This document shows, piece by piece, positions 31,992-41,974 of a DNA stretch of 64,000 nt. Every line of letters begins with the position of its first letter. Positions within the stretch are counted from its first letter, which is position 1. Source of the stretch: Branchiibius hedensis (GTDB taxonomy: Bacteria; Actinomycetota; Actinomycetes; Actinomycetales; Dermatophilaceae). The stretch spans positions 434,001-498,000 of the forward strand of contig NZ_UESZ01000001.1 of assembly GCF_900108585.1 (NCBI RefSeq), in the 5' to 3' direction. Made by a program: the position numbers and the translations under genes. The notes under the pieces were generated by a model. It was not told the DNA's origin. It worked only from the letters and a program-made list of their open reading frames with translations, and searched no databases.

Positions 31992-33098
31992 TTACTCCTT
32001 GTCGGCGGACAGCTTCCAGCGGATCCCGGCTTCGATGAAACCATCGATGTCCCCATCGAGGACCGCGGCGGTGTTGCCCACCTCGTGGTCGGTGCGCAGG
32101 TCCTTGACCATCTGGTACGGGTTGAGCACGTAGGACCGCATCTGGTCGCCCCAACTGGCCTTGATGTCACCAGCCAGTTCCTTCTTCTCGGCGGCTTCCT
32201 GCTCCTTGCGCAGCAACAACAGTCGGGACTGCAGCACCCGAAGGGCCGCCGCGCGGTTCTGGATCTGGCTCTTCTCGTTCTGCATCGACACCACGATGCC
32301 GGTGGGGATGTGCGTCATCCGGACCGCCGAGTCGGTGGTGTTCACGCTCTGCCCGCCAGGGCCGGAGGAGCGGAACACATCGACCTTGATCTCGTTCTCG
32401 GGGATCTCCACCGAGTCCGTTGACTCGATCAACGGCACCACCTCGACGGCGGCGAAGCTGGTCTGGCGCCGACCCTGGTTGTCGAACGGGCTGATGCGCA
32501 CCAACCGGTGCGTGCCCGCCTCCACCTGCAGATTGCCGTACGCGTAGGGCACGTTGACCTCGAAGGTGGCGCTCTTGAGACCCGCTTCTTCGGCGTACGA
32601 CGTGTCCATGACTTTCGTCGGATAGCCGTGCCGCTCGGCCCAGCGCAGGTACATCCGCATCAGCATCTCGGCGAAGTCGGCGGCGTCCACCCCGCCGGCG
32701 CCGGAGCGGATGGTGATCACGGCGGCGCGTTCGTCGTACTCACCGGACAGCAGGGTGCGGACCTCGAGTTCACCGACGTCCTTGGTCAACGTCGCCAGAT
32801 CGGCTTCCGCCTCGGCCAGGGTGTCGGCGTCGCCCTCCTCCTGGCCCATCTCGACCAGCACTTCAAGGTCGTCGATGCGGCTGTCCATCGACTCGACGCG
32901 CTCGAGTTCGGAGTTGGCCCGCGACAGCGCGGACGTCACCTCCTGGGCATGCTCCGGGTCGTCCCACAGGTCGGGTGCGCCGGACTTGGCCTCGAGGTCG
33001 CTGATGCGGGCGCGCAGCGAGTCCAGATCCGTCACCTCGCGGACCGAGTCCATCGTGGTGCGCAGTTTCTTGATCTCTTCAGGGAAGTCGACGGCCAC
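31992..33098 (-). CDS. prfB: Peptide chain release factor 2
   Basis: RF2 ends translation at UGA and UAA codons. The 368-residue product has the SPF anticodon-like motif ([13 protein letters not shown] near 205) and the GGQ hydrolysis motif in [17 protein letters not shown] near 243. The frame is continuous from the GTG at 33098: there is no in-frame UGA at codon 26 and so no autoregulatory frameshift, as expected in actinobacteria. The gene is divergent from ftsE, the usual actinobacterial arrangement prfB / ftsE-ftsX. Confidence 0.95.
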   Translation of the reverse strand: MAVDFPEEIKKLRTTMDSVREVTDLDSLRARISDLEAKSGAPDLWDDPEHAQEVTSALSRANSELERVESMDSRIDDLEVLVEMGQEEGDADTLAEAEADLATLTKDVGELEVRTLLSGEYDERAAVITIRSGAGGVDAADFAEMLMRMYLRWAERHGYPTKVMDTSYAEEAGLKSATFEVNVPYAYGNLQVEAGTHRLVRISPFDNQGRRQTSFAAVEVVPLIESTDSVEIPENEIKVDVFRSSGPGGQSVNTTDSAVRMTHIPTGIVVSMQNEKSQIQNRAAALRVLQSRLLLLRKEQEAAEKKELAGDIKASWGDQMRSYVLNPYQMVKDLRTDHEVGNTAAVLDGDIDGFIEAGIRWKLSADKE

Positions 33099-33246
33099 GA
33101 TTGTCCAGGTTACTTCGCTGGGCCCGGTCCGGCGGAATCGCAGGACTTGGGCGGCCCCCGGCGTGCCGTGTCCCTCGGCGGCAACCGGGAACGTAGGTTC
33201 GTCCCGGACCTGTCCGATACCGCGACCCGGAGCGCTCTTTAACACC

Positions 33247-33954
33247 GTGATTCTGCTCGACCATGTGACCAAGCGGTACGACGCCGCATCGGCTCCTGCG
33301 CTTGATGACGTGAGCGTGGAGATCGAGCGCGGTGAATTCGCGTTCGTCGTCGGCGCGTCCGGGTCGGGCAAGTCGACCCTGCTGCGCTTGGTGACCCGGG
33401 AGGTCGCGCCCACCCACGGGCGGATCCAGGTCGCCGGCTACAACCTGGCCGATATGCCGGAACGACGCATCCCGGCGCTGCGCCGCGAGATCGGCGTGGT
33501 GTTCCAGGACTTCCGGCTGCTGGAGGGCAAGACGGTTCAGCAGAACGTCGCGTTTGTGCTGCAGGTGCTGGGCGCCAAGCGCCGGCGGATCAAACAACAG
33601 GTGCCCGAGGCGCTGGAACTGGTGGGTCTGGCCGACAAGGCCAAGCGGCTACCGCATGAACTGTCCGGTGGTGAGCAGCAGCGCGTCGCGATCGCTCGGG
33701 CCGTGGTGAAAGCCCCGCCGATCCTGCTTGCCGACGAGCCCACCGGCAACCTCGATCCGGAAACCAGCCAGGAGATCATGCGGTTGTTGCAACGGATCAA
33801 CAAGACCGGGACCACCGTCGTGGTCGCCACCCATGAACGCGGCATCGTCGACGAATCGCGCAAGCGGGTCATCGAGTTGCGTGACGGGACCCTGGTCCGG
33901 GACGAACAAACCGGAGGGTACGACGCGAGCCAGCCGGGGGAGGACGATCGCTGA
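33247..33954 (+). CDS. ftsE: Cell division ATP-binding protein FtsE
   Basis: ABC-type ATPase that works with FtsX to control peptidoglycan hydrolases at the division site. The 235-residue product has Walker [10 protein letters not shown] near 38, Q-loop VVFQDFRLL, signature [14 protein letters not shown] near 138 and Walker [13 protein letters not shown] near 160. GTG 33247 is chosen; an upstream in-frame region overlaps the divergent prfB promoter. Its stop shares one base with the ftsX ATG (TGATG). Confidence 0.95.
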   Translation: MILLDHVTKRYDAASAPALDDVSVEIERGEFAFVVGASGSGKSTLLRLVTREVAPTHGRIQVAGYNLADMPERRIPALRREIGVVFQDFRLLEGKTVQQNVAFVLQVLGAKRRRIKQQVPEALELVGLADKAKRLPHELSGGEQQRVAIARAVVKAPPILLADEPTGNLDPETSQEIMRLLQRINKTGTTVVVATHERGIVDESRKRVIELRDGTLVRDEQTGGYDASQPGEDDR

Positions 33955-34871
33955 TGCGGTTGCGGTTCATCCTCGGCGAGGTCGGCAGCGGCCTGCGACG
34001 CAACGCCTCCATGTTCATCTCGGTCGTCCTGGTGGCGATGGTCTCGTTGTTCTTCCTCGGCGCCGGGTTGCTGGCCCAGCGTGAAGTGAATCTGGCCAAG
34101 GGCTACTGGTACGACAAGGTCCAGGTGTCGGTGTTCATGTGCACGGCGCAGTCCAGCGACGTCGCCTCGTGCTCCGACGGCGCGGTGACCCCTGCCCAGC
34201 AGGAGGCGATCAAGCACCAACTGGAGTCGATGAAGCCGTTGGTGGAGCAGGTCTACTACGAAAGCGCGCAGGACGCCTACGCCCGCTTCAAGGAGCAGTT
34301 CGCCGGATCGCCGTACCTCTCGCAGGTGACGGTGGATTCGATGCCCAGTTCGTTCCGGGTCAAACTGTCCGACCCGTCGCGGTACGACGACATCGTGCAG
34401 GCGTTCGACGGGATGGCCGGAGTCGAAGCGGTCAGCGATCAGACCAAGGTGCTCGACTCCTTCTTCAAACTGCTGAACGTCATCAGCATCGGCGCCGCAG
34501 TCCTGGCGGTGGTCATGGTGTTGTGTTCGATCCTGTTGATCAGCACCACCATCCGGCAGGCCGCGTTCACCAGGCGACGGCAGGTGAACATCATGCGACT
34601 GGTGGGCGCTTCCAAGGCGACGATTTCGCTGCCGTTCATCATCGAGACGATGGCGGCGGCCCTCGTCGGCGCTGGGCTCGCCGTCGGATTGCTCTGGGCG
34701 ATGGTGCATTTCGGGGTCAGCCAGCTGGTCTCGGCCCCGACCGACGGAACCATCATCAGCATCATCACGACGCGCGATGTGTGGCTGATTGCACCCTGGT
34801 TGGTGGGTGGAGCGCTCATACTGGCGTTTGTGACGTCGTGGATCACCTTGCGGCGACAGGTTCAGGTATGA
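33954..34871 (+). CDS. ftsX: Cell division protein FtsX (permease-like)
   Basis: A 305-residue membrane partner of FtsE. TM1 lies at residues about 22-44; a large extracytoplasmic domain (about 45-175) contains a pair of cysteines (FMCTAQSSDVASCSD); three further helices lie near 178-200, 225-250 and 275-297 with RQAAFTRRRQVNIMRLVGAS between them. This is the standard FtsX plan. It is coupled by 4-bp overlap to the M23 peptidase gene, which is probably its periplasmic-side effector. Confidence 0.93.
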   Translation: MRLRFILGEVGSGLRRNASMFISVVLVAMVSLFFLGAGLLAQREVNLAKGYWYDKVQVSVFMCTAQSSDVASCSDGAVTPAQQEAIKHQLESMKPLVEQVYYESAQDAYARFKEQFAGSPYLSQVTVDSMPSSFRVKLSDPSRYDDIVQAFDGMAGVEAVSDQTKVLDSFFKLLNVISIGAAVLAVVMVLCSILLISTTIRQAAFTRRRQVNIMRLVGASKATISLPFIIETMAAALVGAGLAVGLLWAMVHFGVSQLVSAPTDGTIISIITTRDVWLIAPWLVGGALILAFVTSWITLRRQVQV

Positions 34872-36184
34872 GGGGCAAAGGGGTCCTGGGGATGCGCACG
34901 GTGCGAACGGGTCTGGTGACCGTGACGCTGTTGGGCACGTTGGCCATGGGTACGCACGCGTACGCCGATGACCCCGACGCGCAGAAGCGCAAGGTCGACC
35001 AGCACATCTCGCAACTCCAAGATGACCTGGATGACACCAGCGCTGCGCTCATCGCGGCGAACAACAAGCTGGCTGCCACCAACGCGAAGGTGGCCGCGGC
35101 GACGAAGACCCTGCAGGACAAGCAGGCAGAGGTCGTGGCCGCGCAGAACAACGAACGCGACATCGCCGCGCAGCTGCAGATCGCGGACGCCAACGAAGCG
35201 CAGGGCAAAGCGGACCTCTCCGCCAACGCGGCAGCCCAGACCAAGACCCGCGCCCTGGTCGGCGGTATCGCTCGCCAGAGCTACATGTCCGGTGGGCTCG
35301 GCTCACTGGGGCTGACCTTGAATCTGCTCACCTCCAACGACAGCACCGACCTGACGGTGGCCGACGTGGTGATGCGCCAACAGGGTTCGGTCCTGTCGGA
35401 CCTGACCAGCCAGCGAGCGGCGCAGCAGGCAGCCCAGGACCGGATCAGTGCGGCCAAGCGCCGGGTCGCCCAGTTGAAGATCGACGCGGACAACGCGCTG
35501 ACCCGGGCCAACACGGCCCGTGATGCCGCCACCAAGGCCCGCAACGACCTGGTCGCGTTGCAGAAGACCCAGAGCCAGCAGAAGGCGGACCTGGAGAAGC
35601 AGAAGACCGCCGAGCTGGCCAACCTCAAGCAGGAGAAGGCCGAGTCGGACCGGCTGTCCAAGGTGCTCGCGGCCCGGGCTGCCGCTGCCAGGGCCGCTGC
35701 GGCCAAGAACGCGTCGTTGCGCGCCCAAGCCGCCGCCAACGCCCGGCAGCAGGCGGCTGCCCAGAGCAGCGGCGACACCTCAGGGCTCTTCCTCACCCCG
35801 CCGATGCCGGTCAGCACCATCCGGTCCGGCTTCGGGATGCGGCTGAACCCGGTGCTGCACATCTGGCTGATGCACGAGGGTGACGATTTCCCGTTCCCCT
35901 GCGGCACTCCGGTGTACGCCGCGGCGGCGGGGACCGTGATCAGCACCTCCTATGACCCGGTGGCCGGCAACCACGTCGTCATCGACCACGGGCTGGTCGG
36001 CAGCGTCGACCTCGGCACCTGGTACGCCCACTTGTCGCGGTTTGCCACCAAACCCGGTGTCCGCGTCACGAAGGGCCAGTTGATCGGCTACTCCGGTACG
36101 ACGGGGCGCTCCACCGGTTGCCACCTGCACTTCGCGGTGATGGAGGACGGGCGGGCGGTCAACCCGCTGACCTGGCTGACCTGA
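34868..36184 (+). CDS. Coiled-coil M23 peptidase (EnvC/RipC-type partner of FtsEX)
   Basis: A 438-residue secreted peptidoglycan hydrolase or hydrolase activator. Residues about 1-35 form a signal peptide ending in THAYADD. Residues about 36-290 are long coiled coil, rich in Ala, Lys, Gln and Asp. The C-terminal M23 domain (about 315-438) keeps the zinc ligands in LMHEGDDF (H-x3-D) and HLHFAV (H-x-H), so it may be catalytic, unlike EnvC of Escherichia coli. Cotranscription and a 4-bp overlap with ftsX support control by FtsEX. ATG 34868. Confidence 0.88.
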   Translation: MRGKGVLGMRTVRTGLVTVTLLGTLAMGTHAYADDPDAQKRKVDQHISQLQDDLDDTSAALIAANNKLAATNAKVAAATKTLQDKQAEVVAAQNNERDIAAQLQIADANEAQGKADLSANAAAQTKTRALVGGIARQSYMSGGLGSLGLTLNLLTSNDSTDLTVADVVMRQQGSVLSDLTSQRAAQQAAQDRISAAKRRVAQLKIDADNALTRANTARDAATKARNDLVALQKTQSQQKADLEKQKTAELANLKQEKAESDRLSKVLAARAAAARAAAAKNASLRAQAAANARQQAAAQSSGDTSGLFLTPPMPVSTIRSGFGMRLNPVLHIWLMHEGDDFPFPCGTPVYAAAAGTVISTSYDPVAGNHVVIDHGLVGSVDLGTWYAHLSRFATKPGVRVTKGQLIGYSGTTGRSTGCHLHFAVMEDGRAVNPLTWLT

Positions 36185-36224
36185 GCCGGATATCGATTTG
36201 CGGTCGCTTCGTAGACTGGCCGGT

Positions 36225-36704
36225 ATGGCCAAGGAGAGCGGTCGCAAGGTGATCGCACAGAACAAGAAGGCCCGTCACGACTTCCTCATCGAGGACACCG
36301 TCGAGGCGGGTCTGGTTCTGATGGGCACCGAGGTCAAGAGCCTGCGGATGGGCCGGGCGTCCCTGGTGGACGGATTCGCCAGTGAGCGGGACGGCGAGCT
36401 GTGGCTGGAGAACGTGTACATCCCCGAGTACCTCCAGGGCACGTGGACCAATCACGCGGCCCGGCGTCGGCGCAAGCTGCTGCTGCACCGCCATCAGATC
36501 GACAAACTGGTCGTCGCCTCGCGGGAGTCAGGGCACACGTTGATTCCGTTGGCCCTGTACTTCGTCGACGGTCGCGCCAAGGTCGAACTCGCGGTCGCCA
36601 AGGGTAAGAAACTGCACGACAAGCGGCAGACACTGCGTGAGCGGCAGGACAACCGCGAGGCCCAGCGAGCGATGTCAGTACGCCTGAAGCGTGGTACGGG
36701 CTGA
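36225..36704 (+). CDS. smpB: SsrA-binding protein SmpB
   Basis: RNA-binding factor that delivers tmRNA to stalled ribosomes. The 159-residue protein has the OB-fold signatures [39 protein letters not shown] (split by description: GTEVKSLR near 39 and GRASLVDGF) and the basic C-terminal tail [22 protein letters not shown] 36225 follows the M23 gene by 40 bp, continuing the ftsE-ftsX-peptidase-smpB order common in actinomycetes. I looked for ssrA downstream and did not find it in the window. Confidence 0.95.
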   Translation: MAKESGRKVIAQNKKARHDFLIEDTVEAGLVLMGTEVKSLRMGRASLVDGFASERDGELWLENVYIPEYLQGTWTNHAARRRRKLLLHRHQIDKLVVASRESGHTLIPLALYFVDGRAKVELAVAKGKKLHDKRQTLRERQDNREAQRAMSVRLKRGTG

Positions 36705-36710
36705 CCTGGC

Positions 36711-37334
36711 TCAGGCGCTGACCAGCCACCCGTCGCGCACCTCGAAGGTCGACGCACCGATACCGATCCGGTCGCCCTCGTGCAGCCGCGTGGTCTGCAC
36801 CCGGCGGCCGTTGACGAAGGTGCCGTTCCGGCTGCCGAGATCCTCGATGATCAGGCCTTGGTCATCGGCACTGATCCGGGCGTGGTGCCGGGAGACGAGC
36901 ATGTCGTCCAGCACGATCGAGTTCGACCGCGCCCGGCCCAAGGTGAGGCTGTCGTCGTCGCTGGCCGGCTCGGGTGCGGGCGGCGCCGCCGGAGCGGCGG
37001 GCGCGGTGGCGGCTGGTGCGGTGGCCGCGGGCGCGGGGGTGGCTGCCGGTTCGCCAGACAGTTCCTCCGGGCTGGTGCGGTGCTCGGTCCACACCTGGTG
37101 GACCTCGTCGGCGGTGTGCGCGGTGCCGTCCTTCACCCAGGGCTCGGCGTACTCCGGGGAGGGCGCGTCCGGTGCCGGCTCGACGTACGCCGCGTGCCTG
37201 GGTCCGGAGACCGGATCACCCACGGGCGTGGCGGGACGCTTTGCGGGCGGCCCCTGCCAGGTGGCCTGGTGGGCCGATTGCGGTGCATCGCCCCAGGAGA
37301 TCGGCGTCGCGGGACGGGCTTCAGACTGGTTCAT
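36711..37334 (-). CDS. FHA domain-containing protein with disordered N-terminal region
   Basis: A 207-residue cytosolic protein. Residues about 1-125 are low-complexity, rich in Pro, Ala, Glu and Thr (for example ATPAPAATAPAATAPAAPAA). Residues about 130-205 are a forkhead-associated phosphothreonine-binding domain: LTLGRARSNSIVL, MLVSRHHARI, DLGSRNGTFVNG. It presumably reads Ser/Thr-kinase phosphorylation, but no kinase is nearby. It converges on smpB with 6 bp between stops. Confidence 0.88.
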   Translation of the reverse strand: MNQSEARPATPISWGDAPQSAHQATWQGPPAKRPATPVGDPVSGPRHAAYVEPAPDAPSPEYAEPWVKDGTAHTADEVHQVWTEHRTSPEELSGEPAATPAPAATAPAATAPAAPAAPPAPEPASDDDSLTLGRARSNSIVLDDMLVSRHHARISADDQGLIIEDLGSRNGTFVNGRRVQTTRLHEGDRIGIGASTFEVRDGWLVSA

Positions 37335-37549
37335 CGATGCTCCATGCGGGATTCGTCACAGTGCTGGCCACTCTAGTGGGCTGCGCTGAAGGTCTTGGTC
37401 CCGGAGCTTCGCCCCTGACCAGGACCTTTACGCATCCCAAGCGTTAAACAATGTGGCGCGCAGCGCACGAGCGACGGTTACGGTCGTGGTGGCCGTACGG
37501 CAGACTAGCCTCTTCGACCATTGTTCCCGGACCAGAGTGCAGAGGGACC

Positions 37550-39010
37550 ATGCCTGACCAGACTGGCTCGACCCACAACGGCCGTCACCGTGTCGTGATC
37601 ATCGGATCCGGCTTCGGCGGACTGTTCGCCGCTCGCAAGCTGGCGCGCCTTGACGTCGACGTCCTGTTGATCTCCAGCACGACCCACCACTTGTTCCAGC
37701 CGCTGCTCTACCAGGTGGCCACGGGCATCCTGTCCGAGGGAGTGATCGCGCCCTCGACCCGGGACGTGTTGTCGCACAAGCGCAACGTCACGGTGTTGTT
37801 CGGACACGTGCGGGACATCGACGTCGAGCGCCGGGTCGTCACCGCCGATGCGTTGGACACCACCAACACCTACGACTACGACACGTTGATCGTGGCCGCC
37901 GGTGCCGGACAGTCCTACTTCGGCCACGACGAGTACGCGCGGTACGCCCCCGGGATGAAGAGCATCGACGACGCCCTGGAGCTGCGGGGCCGGATCTTCG
38001 GCTCCTTCGAACTGGCGGAGTTGGCCGCTAGCGGCGGCTACCACGACGACGTGCCGCGGTTGATGACCTTTGTGGTCGTGGGTGCCGGTCCGACCGGTGT
38101 GGAGATGGCCGGGCAGATCGCCGAACTGTCGCGGCGCACGATCGCCAAGGATTTCCGCTACATCAACCCCAAGGACACCAAGGTGATCCTGCTGGACGCG
38201 GCGCCCCAGGTGCTGCCCGCGTTCGGTGACCGGCTCGGCGGCAAGGCGCAGAAGAAGCTGGAGCAACTCGGCGTCGACGTGCAGTTGGGCGCCAAGGTCA
38301 TCGACGTGGACGCCAACGGGATCAACGTGGAGGACTCCGACGGCAGCCGGCGGCGCATCATCGCGCTGTGCAAGGTGTGGGCGGCCGGGGTGCAGGCCAG
38401 CCCGTTGGGCAAGATCCTCGGTGACCAGACCGGCGCCGAAGTGGACCGCGCGGGACGGATCTCGGTGAACCCGAACCTGACGTTGCCCGGGCACCCGGAG
38501 ATCTTCGTCGTTGGCGACATGATGTCGCTGGACAAGCTCCCCGGTGTTGCGCAGGTGGCCATCCAAGGTGGCCGGTTCGCGGCCAAGCAGGTGAAGAACC
38601 GGCTGAACGGCAAACCGACCGATGAGCAGTTCCACTACAAGGACAAGGGCTCGATGGCCACCATCTCCCGGTTCAGCGCGGTGGCGTCGGTGGGCAAGCT
38701 GCGGCTGTCGGGCTTCCTGGCCTGGTTGATGTGGCTGGCCGTCCACCTGTTCTACATCATTGGGTTCAAGAGCCAGTTCACGACGTTCTTCCACTGGCTG
38801 GTGTCGTTCCTGGGTCGAGCCCGCGGCGAGCGGACCAGCACCGAGCAGCAGATCTACGGGCGCCTGGCGATCCACAAACTCGGGGACAGCTTCACCCCGT
38901 CGGCGGATCTGCCGCGCCGGGCCACGACGGAGGACGGGCGCCCGCTGACCGATCCGGACGCCCCGGACGACGTCGTACCTCAGGCGTACGGCGCTCGCCC
39001 GGGGGCCTGA
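37550..39010 (+). CDS. ndh: Type II NADH:quinone dehydrogenase (NDH-2)
   Basis: A membrane-associated FAD enzyme of 486 residues passing electrons from NADH to menaquinone without proton pumping. FAD-binding GxGxxG is in VVIIGSGFGGLFAARKL near 15, the NADH-binding one in FVVVGAGPTGVEMAGQI near 177, and FVVGDMMSLDKLPGVAQVA near 322 binds FAD and quinone. Residues about 385-430 (LSGFLAWLMWLAVHLFYIIGF) form the membrane-contact region. ATG 37550 has AGAGGG upstream. The 215 bp before it contain an AT-rich island (GCGTTAAACAATG) but no certain promoter. Confidence 0.92.
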   Translation: MPDQTGSTHNGRHRVVIIGSGFGGLFAARKLARLDVDVLLISSTTHHLFQPLLYQVATGILSEGVIAPSTRDVLSHKRNVTVLFGHVRDIDVERRVVTADALDTTNTYDYDTLIVAAGAGQSYFGHDEYARYAPGMKSIDDALELRGRIFGSFELAELAASGGYHDDVPRLMTFVVVGAGPTGVEMAGQIAELSRRTIAKDFRYINPKDTKVILLDAAPQVLPAFGDRLGGKAQKKLEQLGVDVQLGAKVIDVDANGINVEDSDGSRRRIIALCKVWAAGVQASPLGKILGDQTGAEVDRAGRISVNPNLTLPGHPEIFVVGDMMSLDKLPGVAQVAIQGGRFAAKQVKNRLNGKPTDEQFHYKDKGSMATISRFSAVASVGKLRLSGFLAWLMWLAVHLFYIIGFKSQFTTFFHWLVSFLGRARGERTSTEQQIYGRLAIHKLGDSFTPSADLPRRATTEDGRPLTDPDAPDDVVPQAYGARPGA

Positions 39011-39015
39011 CCGCG

Positions 39016-39240
39016 TCAGCCCGCGCGATTGGCCAGGGCTACCAGCACTCCGGCGGTGGCGAAGTACTTGTTGGAGCCCAGGTCACGGATCGAGGTGATG
39101 CCCAGGAGTTCCTGCAGCGCCTCGGCGTGCTTGGGGGTCAGCCCCGCAAGCGCGTCCACCGGGGCGTCCAGGATTTCCTCGAGCGTCTTGTCTTCGTATG
39201 CCTTGTCGAGGGCTTTGGCGAGGTCCACGGAAACAGCCAT
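39016..39240 (-). CDS. Small helix-hairpin-helix-like hypothetical protein (74 aa)
   Basis: A 74-residue protein, sequence type familiar from many actinomycetes but without known role. It is predicted helical; residues about 29-52 (VDALAGLTPKHAEALQELLG) look like a helix-hairpin-helix fold of the type that binds DNA or protein. AAAGGAAC lies about 6 nt before ATG 39240. Convergent with ndh, divergent from the M16 peptidase gene. Confidence 0.75.
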   Translation of the reverse strand: MAVSVDLAKALDKAYEDKTLEEILDAPVDALAGLTPKHAEALQELLGITSIRDLGSNKYFATAGVLVALANRAG

Positions 39241-39359
39241 CGGAATTGTTCCTTTCAGCGGTACGGCGTCGGGAGTGTGACGCTCGCGTGCACCATGGCG
39301 CAGCTAGCTGAACCGCGCCTGAATGTGGCGGGGCACAGCGGCACGCCTAAGGTGTCGGC

Positions 39360-40625
39360 ATGCCGCTGGACTATCCGATCGCCGTACGTGAACTGGCCAA
39401 CGGGCTGCGCGTCGTCGTCAGTTCCGACCGCTCCGTGCCCACCGTCTCGGTGAACCTGTGGGTCGGGGTCGGGTCCCGTCACGAGGAGCCGGGGCACACC
39501 GGTTTCGCCCATCTCTTCGAGCACCTGATGTTCCAGGGCTCACGCAACGTCGCCGAAGGGGAGCACTTCGAAACCCTCCTGGCCCAGGGCGCCCGGTTGA
39601 ACGCGACGACCTGGTTCGACCGCACCAACTACTTCGAGACGGTCCCCACCGGCGCCTATGAGCTGGCCCTGTGGCTGGAGGCCGACCGGCACGGTGGACT
39701 GCTGGACGCGGTGACCCAGGAGTGTCTGGACAACCAGCGGGACGTGGTCAAGGAGGAGAAGCGGCAGCGGTACGACAACCGGCCCTACGGCAACGACCTG
39801 GTCGATATCTATGCGACGGTGTTCCCCGACGGCCACCCCTACCAGCATCCGACGATCGGTTCGATGGCGGATCTGGACGCGGCCTCACTGCAGGACGTTC
39901 ACGACTTCTTCCGGGCGCACTACGCACCCAACAACACGGTTCTGACCCTGGTCGGCGACCTCAGCGAGGACGACGGATTTGCCGCGGCGGAGCGCTACTT
40001 CGGCGGTCTGGCACCGGTGGACGTCGCTGATCGGCCGGTGCCGCCGCTCGCACCGCTGGAGTCGCCGGTGCGGTTGCAGCGGGTGGAGCAGGTGCCCGAG
40101 AACCGGCTCTACGCCGCGTTCCGGCTGCCGTCCGCCGAGGACCCCGACTTCCTGGTCGCCGAGTTGGCCTTCGACGTGCTGGCCGGCGGCGCGACCTCCC
40201 GGCTCTATCGGCGGGTTGTCCGCGGCACGCAGGAAGCCACCCACGTAGGACGCTCGGTCATGGGCCTGGCCGCCGGGGTGTCCCTTGGCTACTTCACGTT
40301 CGATGCGGCCGACGGGGTCACCCTCGAAACGCTGGAGGCGGCCCTGGTGGCGGAGTTGGCGGGTCTGGTGCAGCGACCACCGACCGACGTCGAGATGGAG
40401 GTGTTGCTGGCCGACACCGAGCGCTGGTGGTTGCAGTCCCTGGCCGCGCAGGATGAGCGCGCTGACCTGCTGAGCCAATACACCTTGCTGTACGACGACC
40501 CGGACTTCATCAACACCTACCTGGACCGCGTCGCGCGCGTGACGTCGGCCGACATTGCCCGGGTCGCGGCGCAATGGTTGCGGCCGGAATCCCGAGCGGT
40601 TGTGACCTACGAGGTGAAGGCGTGA
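39360..40625 (+). CDS. M16 family zinc metallopeptidase, catalytic subunit
   Basis: A 421-residue pitrilysin-type protease. The inverted zinc motif H-x-x-E-H is HLFEH (His51, Glu54, His55), and the distal glutamate is in QRDVVKEEKRQR about 75 residues on. Two M16 half-domains are visible (about 15-190 and 190-420), with NNTVLTLVGDLSEDDGF marking the first boundary. No signal peptide, so cytosolic. It is coupled to the next gene, a non-catalytic M16 protein; two-subunit M16 enzymes form heterodimers resembling mitochondrial processing peptidase. ATG 39360. Confidence 0.9.
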   Translation: MPLDYPIAVRELANGLRVVVSSDRSVPTVSVNLWVGVGSRHEEPGHTGFAHLFEHLMFQGSRNVAEGEHFETLLAQGARLNATTWFDRTNYFETVPTGAYELALWLEADRHGGLLDAVTQECLDNQRDVVKEEKRQRYDNRPYGNDLVDIYATVFPDGHPYQHPTIGSMADLDAASLQDVHDFFRAHYAPNNTVLTLVGDLSEDDGFAAAERYFGGLAPVDVADRPVPPLAPLESPVRLQRVEQVPENRLYAAFRLPSAEDPDFLVAELAFDVLAGGATSRLYRRVVRGTQEATHVGRSVMGLAAGVSLGYFTFDAADGVTLETLEAALVAELAGLVQRPPTDVEMEVLLADTERWWLQSLAAQDERADLLSQYTLLYDDPDFINTYLDRVARVTSADIARVAAQWLRPESRAVVTYEVKA

Positions 40626-41941
40626 GTACCCGTCCGACGGTGGCCCCGCCGAAGCCGTGGGCGTTCCCGGTCCCGGAGCGCTTCCACCTGCCCAACGGGT
40701 TGCGGGTGCTGCTCTACCACCGCCCGGGGCAGAAGGTGATCTCGACGCGGGTCGTCGTACCCGTGCCGTTGTCGGCCGAGCCGCGCTCGGTCGAAGGCGT
40801 GGCGACGATCGTCAGCCGCACCCTGGATGAGGGCACCACTGCCCACTCGGCGGACGAGCTGGCCGAACTCCTCGAGCGACACGGGGTCGCCTACGGGGCG
40901 TCGTTCGGGCAGAACGGTCTCACCCTGGACACCGAGTCGACGGCCCGCGGGTTGCACCTCGGCTGGGAACTACTGACGGAGTTCCTGAGCCAGCCGGCCT
41001 TCGACGAGAACGAAGTGAATCGCCATGTGCGGCAACGCATTGCCGAGATCGACCACCAGCTGGCGAACCCAGGAAGCCGTGCGGCGCTGGAGTGGGTCAA
41101 GACGTACTACACGCCGCAGAGTCGCGCCTCACGACCGACCGCAGGCAGCGCGGAGTCGGTCGGGGCGATCACCCCGGACCACTGCCGCGACTTCTATCGG
41201 TACCTGTCACCGCAGGAGGCCACGCTGATTCTGGCCGGGGACCTGGATGATCCACGCGAGGCGTTGACCAGCACGTTCGGAGCGTGGTCGCCATCGAGCG
41301 TCCCAGCGCCATCCACACCGGACGAGTTGGCCGCCGACCGGGCGCGGATCGTCTTCGTTGACCGTCCCGGGTCGGTGCAGACCGAGTTGTACGTCGGTCA
41401 GGCGGGTCCCGCGCGCAACGTCCCCTGGGCGCCGTACCCGGTCCTCGGCTTCGTGCTCGGGGGAGCTCCGACGGCGCGCATCGACGCGGTGCTGCGGGAG
41501 GAGAAGGGGTACACCTACGGCATCCGGGCTGGCTTCCGACCGCGCAAGGACGACGGAACCTTCCTGGTGTCCGGCTCGGTGCGCGCCGATGTCACCGCGG
41601 ACGCGCTGGATCTGCTGCTCGGAATCCTCGATGGCGCAACGGAATTCAGTGCCGACGAGGTTCGTCACGGCGCCGATTACGTCGCCCGGACCGCACCCGG
41701 ACGATACGCAACCGCCGATGTGGTCGCCGACGAAGCGGCCGGTCTGGCCTTGTTCGGTCTCGGAACCGATTACGTCACCGACTACCTGGCCCAGCTACCG
41801 ACCCTGACCGCTGACGAGGTGGGCGCTGCATGGTCGTTGTGGCGCGACACCCCCCGCAGCATCGTGCTGGTGGGGGACGCCACTGAACACGCCGCCGCCG
41901 TCGAGGCACTCGGTCGCGGCTCGGTCACCGTCGTGAACTGA
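40622..41941 (+). CDS. M16 family protein, non-catalytic partner subunit
   Basis: A 439-residue M16 homologue lacking the zinc motif: the place of H-x-x-E-H is taken by GVATIVSRTLDEGT. The substrate-holding Arg-Tyr-type region is kept in REEKGYTYGIRAGF near 300, as in the inactive subunits of M16B heterodimers. GTG 40622 overlaps the upstream stop (GTGA), giving balanced synthesis with the catalytic partner. The gene ends one base before the first copy of the 33-bp direct repeat. Confidence 0.88.
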   Translation: MSTRPTVAPPKPWAFPVPERFHLPNGLRVLLYHRPGQKVISTRVVVPVPLSAEPRSVEGVATIVSRTLDEGTTAHSADELAELLERHGVAYGASFGQNGLTLDTESTARGLHLGWELLTEFLSQPAFDENEVNRHVRQRIAEIDHQLANPGSRAALEWVKTYYTPQSRASRPTAGSAESVGAITPDHCRDFYRYLSPQEATLILAGDLDDPREALTSTFGAWSPSSVPAPSTPDELAADRARIVFVDRPGSVQTELYVGQAGPARNVPWAPYPVLGFVLGGAPTARIDAVLREEKGYTYGIRAGFRPRKDDGTFLVSGSVRADVTADALDLLLGILDGATEFSADEVRHGADYVARTAPGRYATADVVADEAAGLALFGLGTDYVTDYLAQLPTLTADEVGAAWSLWRDTPRSIVLVGDATEHAAAVEALGRGSVTVVN

Positions 41942-41974
41942 CGGCTCAGGCCAGTTCGTCGAACGCCTCAGCCA
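41942..41974. repeat. Left copy of a perfect 33-bp direct repeat (copy of the gabT 3' end)
   Basis: These 33 bases are identical to 43612-43644, where they form the last eight codons, stop codon and four following bases of gabT. Here they have no gabT body and instead contain the stop codon of the DUF222-HNH gene. The identity breaks off sharply on both sides. Confidence 0.95.

Noticed and set aside
32990-33098. Programmed +1 frameshift in prfB
   Set aside because: The frame is continuous from the start codon; no UGA or CUUUGA slip site is present, as usual in actinobacteria.
36705-37550. tmRNA (ssrA) next to smpB
   Set aside because: No tag-peptide ORF or tRNA-Ala-like end is visible between smpB and ndh.
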